Shown here: piece by piece, positions 8,773 to 18,400 of the stretch
Layout: each line of letters starts with the position of its first letter
Numbering within the stretch: position 1 is the stretch's first letter
Notes under the pieces: generated by a model
What the model saw: the letters and a program-made list of their open reading frames with translations, nothing else
Told to the model about the DNA's origin: nothing
Databases searched by the model: none
Assembly (NCBI GenBank): GCA_002708715.1
Contig: PAPB01000010.1
Location: forward strand, 14,957-54,966
DNA: 40,010 bases
Direction of reading: 5' to 3'
DNA from: Fidelibacterota bacterium
GTDB lineage: Bacteria; Fidelibacterota; Marinisomatia; Marinisomatales; UBA1611
Made by a program: the position numbers and the translations under genes

Positions 8773-9723
8773 TTAACCTAGATACCTACGCAGATTTTTA
8801 CTCCTTGACCTATGTCGCAAACGCTGTATAGCTTTTTCTTTAATCTGACGAACTCTTTCACGAGTCAAATCAAACTCTTCACCAATCTCATTTAGTGTCA
8901 TTGCACTGTCTCTATTAATTCCAAAATACATTTCCAGAACAATTCTCTCTCTTTCAGATAGAGTATCAAGAGCACCATTTACCTCTTCGCTCATAGACTC
9001 CATCATAATTTTAGCTTCAGGCTCTTCTGCTTCAGAATCCTCAATGATGTCTAGAAGGCTACTATTTTCTCCTTCTTGAAAAGGTGAATTTAACGAACTA
9101 TGCCTGCGAGAGTACTGCATTGCCATGAGCACCTCATCACCACTCATTTCAAGCTGCGCACCAATCTCATCTCCTTTTGGCTGTCTCTCTACCTCAGCCT
9201 CAAGTTTTTCAGCGGCTCTAGTAATTTTTGTTATCGTTCCAACTCGATTGAGTGGTAAACGAATCAACCTTGACTGTTCAGCCAATGCCTGAAGAATAGA
9301 TTGCCTAATCCACCATACCGCATATGAAATAAATTTAAACCCTCTTGTATGATCAAATCTCTTTGCGGCTTTAATAAGCCCCATATTACCTTCATTAATA
9401 ATATCTGCCAATGATAGGCCATTTCCTTGATATTTTTTTGCAACAGAGACCACAAATCTTAGGTTAGCTTCAACAAGCTCTTTCATGGCTCTCTCATCAC
9501 CTTTTTGAATTGCTATTGCTAACTCAACTTCACGCTCTGGAGGTAAAGGATTATACCTGCCAATTTCAGCGAGATACATACTTATACTACCACTGGAAAC
9601 CTTACTAGGTCTCCCTTTCTTTTTAGGTGCATCTTTAGCTTTGTTTTCTTTATCAAGCGCCTTTACTTCAGCCTTGACCTGATCTTTAATATCTTTTTTT
9701 GTTTCTTTTTTGGATTTAGCCAA
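8773..9723 (-). CDS. rpoD: Primary sigma-70 factor of RNA polymerase (RpoD/SigA type)
   Basis: The 316-aa product is a housekeeping sigma factor. Region 1.2 (SISMYLAEIGRYNPL) is followed by region 2 with ANLRFVVSVAKKYQGNGLSL, GNMGLIKAAKRFD and SYAVWWIRQSILQALAEQSR, region 3, and region 4 with LTRERVRQIKEKAIQRLRH, ending RRYLG. As in Bacteroidota, the acidic region 1.1 and the long non-conserved insert are missing. Residues 1-42 are instead a highly charged Lys/Glu/Asp tail ending KKKGRPSK. The start is TTG: the codon directly before it is a TAG stop, there is a GGGAG Shine-Dalgarno sequence 7 bases upstream, and the next in-frame ATG lies inside region 2. The gene stands alone, with a strong terminator downstream and 70 AT-rich bases upstream that may hold its promoter. 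Confidence 0.96.
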   Translation of the reverse strand: MAKSKKETKKDIKDQVKAEVKALDKENKAKDAPKKKGRPSKVSSGSISMYLAEIGRYNPLPPEREVELAIAIQKGDERAMKELVEANLRFVVSVAKKYQGNGLSLADIINEGNMGLIKAAKRFDHTRGFKFISYAVWWIRQSILQALAEQSRLIRLPLNRVGTITKITRAAEKLEAEVERQPKGDEIGAQLEMSGDEVLMAMQYSRRHSSLNSPFQEGENSSLLDIIEDSEAEEPEAKIMMESMSEEVNGALDTLSERERIVLEMYFGINRDSAMTLNEIGEEFDLTRERVRQIKEKAIQRLRHRSRSKNLRRYLG

Positions 9724-9730
9724 CTACGGA

Positions 9731-9735
9731 CTCCC
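9731..9735 (-). promoter_or_regulatory. Shine-Dalgarno sequence fixing the TTG start of rpoD
   Basis: The minus strand reads GGGAG seven bases before TTG. With a TAG stop immediately upstream of that TTG in the same frame, this ribosome-binding site supports the TTG initiation codon. Confidence 0.75.
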
Positions 9736-9793
9736 ACTATATAATTGGTTGATTTAAATTTGGATACAGCCTATTAATTTATAATATATATAT

Positions 9794-10996
9794 CTATTTA
9801 ATAAACAAAATCTTTTTACTATTTACAATTTGATTTGATCTAGTGTGAATTATATATGTTCCTGTAGCAATATCTCTGGTTGGTTGCCACTGAACAATCC
9901 TGCTCTCGTTATCAAGCCCAGGAATATTATATTGTTGAACCATTTTACCATTTACAGAAAAAATAGAAATTTGAACTGGGCCAGAGGTAACACCATCAAT
10001 AGGAAAAGAGATGCTCCCATTGAATGGGTTTGGATAAGCATTTCCCATAGTAAAATAATTTGGTGAGATAATAACGTCTTCATCTGATGCCGAGGAAACA
10101 AAATTTGGGTATCGTTCAAAACCAAAATGAGAAAACATCAATAGCTCCCTATCATTTATAGTCGTCCAATTGAGACCACCAGTATAATCAGGGTAGGTCA
10201 TAACCGAAAAAAATTCAGAAGATTCTGCAAAATAAAGACCGCCATTACCACCGAAGACAAATAAAGTTTCACCATCAGAAAAAATTAAATTTAATTGACT
10301 TGCTGGTATACCAACATCAACCAGTCTCCCCAGTGCCATTTGCAAGCCCAAAATAATATTGTTTTCTGTTGCAATATTTTGCATTAGGAACAATAAGATT
10401 AACTCAGAATCAACAACATTAGCCCAGCCTATATTCCGCCAATCTCCTCCATCAAATGTCTGTGGAGGGTGAGATTCAATCCATGATAAATCCGTTTGAT
10501 AATTTGTAATTAAATTGTAAAGGAGATCCTTATTGACTGTACCATTATGAACAAGACTAAAAGACCTTCCACTATCATAGAACATCCAAGGATGGGGATT
10601 CGCTATTGCATTGGCACCAGAGCTTGCTATTCTCAAGTGACCGATACCAATTCTATTTGGTGAATCATTTAATAATGTTTCCACTGCTGACCAATAAAGA
10701 GCTGAGTCTTGTGTTGCAGGTCTATTAGACCTGTAGATTGGCTTCAGTGAATCAGAATCAGAGTCCCCATAGCCAAGTAAGGACCAACCATCTAACAATG
10801 TCTCTGACTGATAGAAAAATGTTGTTAATTGATTCTCAATTTTCAGAGATTCATCAATGGATAAATTTGAAAACGTATATGTAGATTTTGTACAAACTGA
10901 CCACAACTTACAAGCTTTCAATGGCTGTATGGAAAAAACTATAAAAAAAATGAGTGGAATCACACGTAAAATATTTTGATTAAAATTAAAACTCAT
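9794..10996 (-). CDS. Secreted class II glutamine amidotransferase-like (Ntn hydrolase) protein with T9SS sorting domain
   Basis: The 400-aa product has a signal peptide ending PLKA followed directly by Cys29 (CKLWSVC). Class II glutamine amidotransferases use an N-terminal cysteine as nucleophile, so cleavage after Ala28 would create it. The domain (about 29-285) has the family's glutamine-site motifs GIGHLRIASSG, ANPHPW and FSLVHNGTV, plus a DGGDW loop. About 310-400 is a T9SS type A sorting domain: NAYPNPFNGSISFPI, IFSVNGKMV, ATGTYIIHT. No synthase domain is present, so hydrolysis of glutamine or another amide outside the cytoplasm is possible. The true reaction is unknown. LKAC could instead be read as a lipobox, but Lys at -2 is atypical and acylation would block the nucleophile. 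It is preceded by 74 bases and followed by 70 bases before the sigma factor gene. Confidence 0.8.
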   Translation of the reverse strand: MSFNFNQNILRVIPLIFFIVFSIQPLKACKLWSVCTKSTYTFSNLSIDESLKIENQLTTFFYQSETLLDGWSLLGYGDSDSDSLKPIYRSNRPATQDSALYWSAVETLLNDSPNRIGIGHLRIASSGANAIANPHPWMFYDSGRSFSLVHNGTVNKDLLYNLITNYQTDLSWIESHPPQTFDGGDWRNIGWANVVDSELILLFLMQNIATENNIILGLQMALGRLVDVGIPASQLNLIFSDGETLFVFGGNGGLYFAESSEFFSVMTYPDYTGGLNWTTINDRELLMFSHFGFERYPNFVSSASDEDVIISPNYFTMGNAYPNPFNGSISFPIDGVTSGPVQISIFSVNGKMVQQYNIPGLDNESRIVQWQPTRDIATGTYIIHTRSNQIVNSKKILFIK

Positions 10997-11070
10997 AAAT
11001 ACAGAATAAAGTTTTCTACCAAAGTTGCCTATTTTTTATTTTTGAGGCGCAAGGTTTTCCTCATTATAAT

Positions 11071-12108
11071 CTAAAAATTTACACTTATTGAGTAGCCTTG
11101 GATATTATTAAAGACACCAAACTGAGTAAAAACATAATCAATATTTAACAAAGGCCCTCTAGGTATTTGATACTTAACTCCAGCACCAAAAGAAAAACCA
11201 TGCTCAGAGTCTCCACTAATAAGATTATCACTCTCACCCAAAATATATCCCGTATGCGATTTTCCGATACGAAGTGATACCATATCCATTAACGTATATT
11301 CAAAGCCAATATTTAAATATTCAGGGTTATTATTAGGATGAATAGCATCAACTGCTACCAGGCACTGCATTATTGGAGACAGAGTAAATGACCTACTAAG
11401 TCCAAATCTAAAAAGGAGAGGCAGCGGCCAATTACCAGTATTCAGGCTACCATCTATTCTATCATTGTTACCGTATATCGTCTCATCTATATCGATATCC
11501 ACAAGGGTATTGACTCCCTCCATACCGAGTTTTCCACCAAAATTTGAGATGCTCATTCCAATATTCAGATCCCTTTTTGTAATAAACAGTGTCCCAATAT
11601 CAACAGCAAATCCTTGCGCCTTCATCTGCCAAATAGACTCCTGAATAAATTTTGTTTGAAATCCAAATGAAAATCTATCCGTTAATTTTTTAGCATATGC
11701 CAATCCCATGGAAATATTTCCAGCGTCAAATTTTTGACCATAGGCATCTGGCTCTGGTTCTTGTACAGTACGCACCATCATCTCATCCATCGTCACCGCA
11801 GTAAAAGAAATACCTACACTTCCAAACTGTCCCATAGGCAGAACAGCTGTATTATAATAAAACTGCGTTTCAACAAGCCAAGGCGCATAATAAGACTGAA
11901 CCTCTGGTCTTGCAACATTTGCCATACCTGCAGGGTTCCAATAAATAGAACTAGCATCATCCGCTACTGATACAAAAGCACTTCCCATTCCTAGTGATCT
12001 TGCACCTGGTCCTATCTCAAGAAAAGCTGCAGATGTCGTAGCTATATTACTCTGTGCGTATATTCCAACAAAAAGAAAAATTGTTATAATAGGTGAATAT
12101 AATCTCAT
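11071..12108 (-). CDS. PorV/PorQ-family outer-membrane beta-barrel protein
   Basis: The 345-aa product has a signal peptide (about 1-18, ending YAQS). The family hallmark follows: AAFLEIGPGARSLGMGSAFV, then ADDASSIYWNPAGMA. The remainder alternates short beta strands and ends in an aromatic barrel strand (YSISVNF). PorV (LptO) proteins are FadL-like barrels; in T9SS, PorV binds sorting domains and passes cargo to the attachment complex. This copy is the last gene of a set with a TonB-dependent receptor and a giant secreted protein, and its ATG overlaps the giant protein's stop codon by four bases (ATGA). That tight coupling suggests it serves this cargo specifically rather than being the general PorV. 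No other T9SS core genes are in the window. Confidence 0.85.
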   Translation of the reverse strand: MRLYSPIITIFLFVGIYAQSNIATTSAAFLEIGPGARSLGMGSAFVSVADDASSIYWNPAGMANVARPEVQSYYAPWLVETQFYYNTAVLPMGQFGSVGISFTAVTMDEMMVRTVQEPEPDAYGQKFDAGNISMGLAYAKKLTDRFSFGFQTKFIQESIWQMKAQGFAVDIGTLFITKRDLNIGMSISNFGGKLGMEGVNTLVDIDIDETIYGNNDRIDGSLNTGNWPLPLLFRFGLSRSFTLSPIMQCLVAVDAIHPNNNPEYLNIGFEYTLMDMVSLRIGKSHTGYILGESDNLISGDSEHGFSFGAGVKYQIPRGPLLNIDYVFTQFGVFNNIQGYSISVNF

Positions 12109-15100
12109 TTAATCACCGCAAATTTACCTGTATGCTCGCCTACATCACCTGCATCAATATGGTATAAATAAATACCATAAGATATTTCTAAATTATCGCT
12201 ACTAAGCATATTCCAAGATTTTGTACCATTCTCATACGCAAACCCAATATCATGGTGCAATGTATTAACCAAATAGCCTGAAAGCGTAAATATCTTTATT
12301 GTACATTTACTTGGCAAATTAATAAAATCTATTTTTCGCGGTCCTCTTCCTGACTCGTATTGATGTCTTTGCTCCCAGGATGCTGCAACGATATATGGAT
12401 TTGGAACTACAGCAATCTTCTCTAGCTCATTCTCATGCAAGGATTCGCTAATGCTTGAGGCTTTTGTCGTAAAGCCAAAAACATCTTTTATTGAGAAAGG
12501 TCTATCTATCTCAATATGAAAAACATCTCCAGCTTCTGGATCAATCACCTCAACTAAAGTAGTATCAAACACAATTGTATCTGTGATGATCATACCTGAA
12601 TCAGTCTGAACCGTATCGAAAATTGTTGAGTCAGTGATCGCCAATGAATCTTGGCTAAAACGAATTGTTATCAAGGGACCATCGGCTATAGCTCCATAGG
12701 GTCGTATAGATATTGACTCGTCTCGGTCCCAGTCACCATCTTGATTAAAATCAGATATACGAAAGGGTGGCTCATCATTGTGTGTTATATTTTTTATTCT
12801 AAATGGTACAATTTTTCCATTAGGATCTACATTAACTGAGTCGCCTAGATTTCCCTCAAATTGTATCTCAAAATCGGCAGGATAAAATCTCGAAACATTC
12901 ATAGCTATGAGACCATAATTACAGTCACCAACAGACCATCGTGTTGAGTCTTCATTAAGATCATACTCTGTATCTTTTACAATAATTCTCATACCATCAA
13001 ATATAGGATTATCAGTCTCTCCATTAGTTGTCTCTAGATGGTCAAGGTGAAAATATCGATAACTTACAGTTACAACACCTGCATCAAGTAAATCGGAATT
13101 TTTTATAATAAATAATCCCATCTCAGAATATAATTCATAATCTACACCATAGGTATAGGTTATGTTCCCTGCTTCATTTGTTACTATTACTGGATATAGT
13201 GTATCATAAACTGTGGTATCATTTTCAGTATTTGCATTCACAATCATTTTCCCATCTATATTATCGTGCGAGGCAATTGCACTACTATCAGGATTTATAG
13301 TTAAGGTTTCAAGTATAAGCTCCTGATTTCTAACACTAAAAGCAATGTCCTCCGCTGTTTCAAGCGTATCAAATACGACCTGATATTCCTTTCCATCTAC
13401 AATAGCAAATGGGTCTATAACCTCAACACTAACTTGCCCAGAACCATACCCCGATAAGTGGCTCATAAACTGCTCACCCTCAGGAACAGTATTTGGTGGA
13501 ACATAGCCTAAAGCAGTCGGATTCGGAAGAACCACAGCCGCATTCTCACTTAGGCTTACAACATTACCTTTGTAATCAAGGTCCAGAGTAACAGAGCATT
13601 CCGATGGAGCAATCGGTTGCAGGTTATCATTTGGCGTAAAACCATTCTCAAAAAAATCTAAATCATATCCTTTGTCAAAAGCCGTAACTGCATAGTAATA
13701 CGTTTGCCCATTAATGACATTATTTGAATCAACATATATATACTCTAGTCCCTGGTCTTCACCCATATCAAACTGAACCCCATTGTATCCAATAGGATGA
13801 GGTCCCATTAAACCATTCTGGAGATCAAAAATTGCCAGAGGCTCTTTAAATGTAATATTACCATATGCATCTGTTATGGTATACGCATCAATAAAACCAG
13901 CGTCTGTACTTCTGTATATACGATATCCTTCAAAATCTCTACCATATATCGGGTCCATCGACTTCTCTGATAAAGCATTCCAATAGAGAGTAACCTTATT
14001 ATCTCCAGGTACAGCAGTCATCGTTGGCTTTAGAGGTGGTTTAGCAAAGCTATAATCATTATCATATATATTTTGCATCGTATTAGTGTTTCTCAATATA
14101 TCTGCCATATTTTCACCATATACCATAGCTATAGCAAATTTTTTCTTCTCACCAGGCTGCAATGAAATATAGCCTGACCCATACAAAAAAGTCTGATCTA
14201 CATTCTGCTCTGGGACTTGAAATATTCCTGGAGTAAGCTGCGACCACATCACCTCATCATTCGAAGGATACACACTTGGATAAGGCGCTGAATAGAAACT
14301 CGTAAGTCCTATTTGATCCGACTCATCGTTATCTGTTATTTCAAAATTTGGTTCACCTAAATCAGGAATTCCGTTACCCTCTGTACCATCAGCATCAGGG
14401 CCAGTATAGTTAAGATGAAATTCAGCGAGACCATCAGCACCAATATCATCAAGCTCAGGATCCCAGTCGCCATCATTATCAATACCATCAAATTGACTTT
14501 CATCGATCATACCATCTCCATCATTATCAATACCATCATGCGGATTTCCTGGAGACTCTAAAAAGCTCCAACCAAAATATGCAGGCTTAAACCCGCCATA
14601 GGATGTACTCCAATTATCATGATCCCACTGAAAAACCATGTCGTTTTCAGTATCAAACCAGGCATCATCATCACTAAAACTTGAAGGACCTCCGACGTCT
14701 GCGTCGCCGTACATTCCAAATACAACACTATCTAATACATTAGTACCCAAATTTGTAATCCAATAGGTCACAATCAGTATATCCTCTGCTGCAGGATGAT
14801 TCCACTGGTAGCCCCTTACATCAAGCTGAACTCCCAAACCTCTACGATGATTATCTGGAGCTTCTCCAGAATCTTGCGGCACATCATTAAGATCTGGCCA
14901 AAATTCAAATTCACTATTATAATAATCATCTACAACAAAATAAGATTCCTGATCTGCTCGCACATATTTACCATATTGTCCGTTCCACTCACCATCCCAA
15001 TCCGAGGGTCTATTTGGCCATGATTGTGGCCAGGAACTCTCGTTATCGCTCATAGCAAGATTTTCCTGATTCGGATTCGCATATCCTGAGAGCGGCTCAA

Positions 15101-15470
15101 AACTCCACGGTGTACCTTCGGGTGAATTGTCTGTTAGCCCAATCGTACCATCAGATATAATATGTTTTCTAAAACCATTTACATCAACCACACTGGCAGC
15201 AATAACAGGTGAAAATTCAAAAATATAGGCATGGCCTGATCCTATCGGATATACTCCAGAAAAAGAGCTACTTAAATCCCCTATTGCACCATGATTAAAT
15301 ATCCTGGTTAAAACACGATTTCCAGAATGGACACCATCTTTTCTATCTTCTCTTCCCATTATTTTCGCAACAGATGCGTTCCTAAATAAATGTTTTTTCT
15401 CTGGATAATTATCTGATGTAATAATTGATTGGAAGATAACAAAAAGAACTATATGAGAATATTTTTTCAT
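12105..15470 (-). CDS. Giant secreted surface protein with acidic calcium-binding-like repeats and a C-terminal sorting-like domain
   Basis: The 1121-aa product has a signal peptide (about 1-18). Residues about 310-385 are Asp/Asn-rich with DGIDNDGDG and DGIDNDGDW repeats like thrombospondin type 3 or EF-hand calcium loops. A fibronectin type III-like module follows (KVTLYWNALSEKS, DFEGYRIYRST, YYYAVTAFDKGYD). The C-terminus (VVPNPYIVAAS, KIFTLSGYLV, YGIYLYHI, GKFAVIK) resembles a sorting domain but differs from the NPFNP type. It is paralogous to the 1055-aa protein at 20761-23928, sharing AEDIL.VT, DFEGY.IY, VVPNPYIV and GKFA. It follows the TonB receptor gene after 4 bases and overlaps the PorV-family gene by 4, so all three are probably translated from one mRNA. 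Function unknown; a surface-bound, calcium-stabilised partner of the receptor is an inference. Confidence 0.8.
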   Translation of the reverse strand: MKKYSHIVLFVIFQSIITSDNYPEKKHLFRNASVAKIMGREDRKDGVHSGNRVLTRIFNHGAIGDLSSSFSGVYPIGSGHAYIFEFSPVIAASVVDVNGFRKHIISDGTIGLTDNSPEGTPWSFEPLSGYANPNQENLAMSDNESSWPQSWPNRPSDWDGEWNGQYGKYVRADQESYFVVDDYYNSEFEFWPDLNDVPQDSGEAPDNHRRGLGVQLDVRGYQWNHPAAEDILIVTYWITNLGTNVLDSVVFGMYGDADVGGPSSFSDDDAWFDTENDMVFQWDHDNWSTSYGGFKPAYFGWSFLESPGNPHDGIDNDGDGMIDESQFDGIDNDGDWDPELDDIGADGLAEFHLNYTGPDADGTEGNGIPDLGEPNFEITDNDESDQIGLTSFYSAPYPSVYPSNDEVMWSQLTPGIFQVPEQNVDQTFLYGSGYISLQPGEKKKFAIAMVYGENMADILRNTNTMQNIYDNDYSFAKPPLKPTMTAVPGDNKVTLYWNALSEKSMDPIYGRDFEGYRIYRSTDAGFIDAYTITDAYGNITFKEPLAIFDLQNGLMGPHPIGYNGVQFDMGEDQGLEYIYVDSNNVINGQTYYYAVTAFDKGYDLDFFENGFTPNDNLQPIAPSECSVTLDLDYKGNVVSLSENAAVVLPNPTALGYVPPNTVPEGEQFMSHLSGYGSGQVSVEVIDPFAIVDGKEYQVVFDTLETAEDIAFSVRNQELILETLTINPDSSAIASHDNIDGKMIVNANTENDTTVYDTLYPVIVTNEAGNITYTYGVDYELYSEMGLFIIKNSDLLDAGVVTVSYRYFHLDHLETTNGETDNPIFDGMRIIVKDTEYDLNEDSTRWSVGDCNYGLIAMNVSRFYPADFEIQFEGNLGDSVNVDPNGKIVPFRIKNITHNDEPPFRISDFNQDGDWDRDESISIRPYGAIADGPLITIRFSQDSLAITDSTIFDTVQTDSGMIITDTIVFDTTLVEVIDPEAGDVFHIEIDRPFSIKDVFGFTTKASSISESLHENELEKIAVVPNPYIVAASWEQRHQYESGRGPRKIDFINLPSKCTIKIFTLSGYLVNTLHHDIGFAYENGTKSWNMLSSDNLEISYGIYLYHIDAGDVGEHTGKFAVIK

Positions 15471-15474
15471 AATA

Positions 15475-18400
15475 CTATTTCAGCGCTAAAGAAAAGCCAA
15501 TCTTAATCTGCCTAGGAGCAGAAAAATATGTAGGTACAATTAAATATTCATCAAGTGAATTAAGCCCTGGACCACTAAACTGAGGAGTGTAGGTTGGTGT
15601 AAGAGAATAAGATGATCTACCAGTATCACCATAGACCGTAAGCTCATTTCTAATATCAAATAAATTATACACATTAATATGAGCTGTTAGTTGTATAGAC
15701 TTGGCTAAAGAAATATGAAAAAATCCACGAAGGTCTACATTATAGGTAGCTGGCTTTCGTCCATTATTCTCAAATGAGGTTCTCTGCCCTTGTGTATTTG
15801 TCGTAGTATAAGGGAAACCACTACCGTAACTAAAAATCATACTTAGGCCAGATGACTTAGTCGTGTGATAAGTGGCGGTACCATTCAAAGTGTGACGCTG
15901 ATCCCAGTCCAAAGGCACAAGCATTTTCTCTGGCTCAATATCAGACTGTTCATCATAAAAAGCTGCTGTAGGGTCAGATGCATTTCCCTCAGATATGGAG
16001 TACGTGTAGTCTAGGTTACCAGAAAAATTTTTCCTTGAGCGCTTCGAAAGAGCCATGGTGATACCTTTGGAATTCGCGTGATCTTTATTAACATATACTC
16101 CGTATCTATCACCAGCAATAAAAGAATTTTTTATTTCTGTAGAATTAAGATTTCTTATATCTTTATAATATCCCGTTAGCTCAATGCCAACATCTCGACC
16201 AATCTGCTGTGAAAAGCCAACCTCATACTGGGTGGTTCTTTGCGGCTCCATATTTGCATTACCCATTGTTGAGTTAACCCCTGAAGCAGCAGGAACTTCA
16301 AACTCTGGATTATCATATATATAGCTAAAACTAGGATTCTGGAAAAAATGGCCATATGAAAAATGTAAATAACCCTTATCTGTTATAGGAAATGCAAGGG
16401 CAAAACGTGGACTAAGCTGTGTCTTAGGAGTCGCCTTTTGATACCATGGATCACCATCGGCATTAGAGTCTAATCTTTCATCTATTGTTTTCAAGTTTTC
16501 ATAGCTCATCTCATCTTCAGTTATCTCACCATCGCCATTTGTATCATGCCACCTATTTATAGGCCTAACAGGCGATAAATAATTAGGGTCAGTATAATCA
16601 TTGAGTACCCAAAACTGAGAATTAAAATAATCATACCGAACGCCAAGGTTTACCACCATATCATCATTTTCTATTTTATCCTGTAGATAAAAGGAAAGTT
16701 CTAAAGGATGACGACCATCTAAAGGGTTGCCTGTAAAAGGATTATCCATTGACTGAAACGAATTGTGGATCTCATTATTCTCAGGTGATCTTATTACTGG
16801 AGCATAATCAGTGTAGCTTGATTGTAACACAGATATACTATTATAAGTAATATCTGTGGTTCTGTACTCTGCTCCGACCTTAAGCTGATGTGCCCTATTG
16901 TATTGACTTGTCAATTCACCTTTGATAGTTCTTACAATAGACTTACGACTGTATATGTCCATATAATTACCACCAACCTCATAATTATTTCCCGTAGCAT
17001 AATCAAAAATACGGGGATCTGTATCATAGATTGCCGCGTCTTCCGGATCTAAAAGAGCTGAGCCCCAGAACCCATCATCAAATGATAATGAATCAATAAT
17101 AGTATAAAAATTTGGGTCACTACTAAGATGTGTCCTGTAGTGATTTACAGCATTTGAAAACATAATATTTGCAAATGTAGATTGATTTATTGAAATATCT
17201 GCTCTAACAATATCACCTGTTCGAGTATTGAATGAGTGCGGCCTTCCCTCTGGATTCCATCGATACCCGTGAGAATAACTCTGGGACCTAGTATCGCTAA
17301 ACATTCGATTATATCCAAATTTAATTCTAGGAGTGACTCTCCAACTTAACTTTGCCTGATAGGTTAATTGATCACTTGTATTCATGGAGACCCAATCAAA
17401 CTGATTATTATTTCTAAGAGAATCAATATACACTAAAAGACTATCCTGGTAGTTGGCTGGAGACCATAGACTATCCTGAAGAAGTTGATCACCATTTCCA
17501 AGCCCTACTGCAGAATCAATGAGAAACATATTTTGGACGTCTGACCAGAGATATGAATTTGGATAAAAAATTTGCTCACCAAATAAATATCCATTATTCT
17601 TCTTTTTTCTTCCCGATATAAAAAATGATAAAGTACCAGGAATAATTGGGCCTTCCAAATTAGCCTTTAGATCTGTTATATTATCTAGATTAAGATTATC
17701 TACCTGAGGAAAAAGAGGATACGAAGAATTAGCAAAAGAAACCCTGTCAGATGAAATATAATAATCCCCAACGCTTGTACTTATACTTCCTGAATATTTC
17801 GAAAAATCACCATCTTTAGTAACAATATTCACAATACCCGACATCGCTTGACCATACTCAGCATTAAAAGTGCCACTAATAAATTGTAACTCTTGAATTG
17901 CATTGTTTTCAATTTCAACAGCCATACCCGAGTTATATGGATCAGTAACTGTAATACCATCAACCATATATGATATCTCACCGCCTCTTCCACCACGGAC
18001 ATGTATCTCACCACCTGTAGATACCACACCCGCCTGTAGGGCTAACACATCCTCAAACTCCTCAACAGGAAGCATCTCAACCTCTTCACTACTGATATTT
18101 GCCTGAGAATAAGTTACATCAGTCTGGATCATTGGTCTTTCAGCCTGAACGATGACTTCTTCTAATCCAACAGCGCTCTCAACTAATTGTCCATCAAGAG
18201 TAGTCGTTAGATCGACCCTTAACCTCACATCGTTCATCACCATGGTCTGATAACCTATCATAGTAAACCTAACAGTGTACGATCCTGGCGGAATCTGCAG
18301 AATAAAATAATTTCCTTCGGTATCTGTAGCAGCACCCAGAACAGTACCCTCAATCATTACATTAGCACCGATTAAAGGTTCACCCGTTTCCTTATTTGTT

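Noticed and set aside
11045-11063. Possible hairpin GAGG...CCTC between the PorV-family gene and the amidotransferase gene
   Set aside because: Only four pairs with a long loop and no T-run on the minus strand, so it is not a convincing terminator.
10997-11070. CAACTTTG as a -7 promoter box for the amidotransferase-like gene
   Set aside because: One mismatch to TAnnTTTG and no -33 element; chance match is likely in AT-rich DNA.
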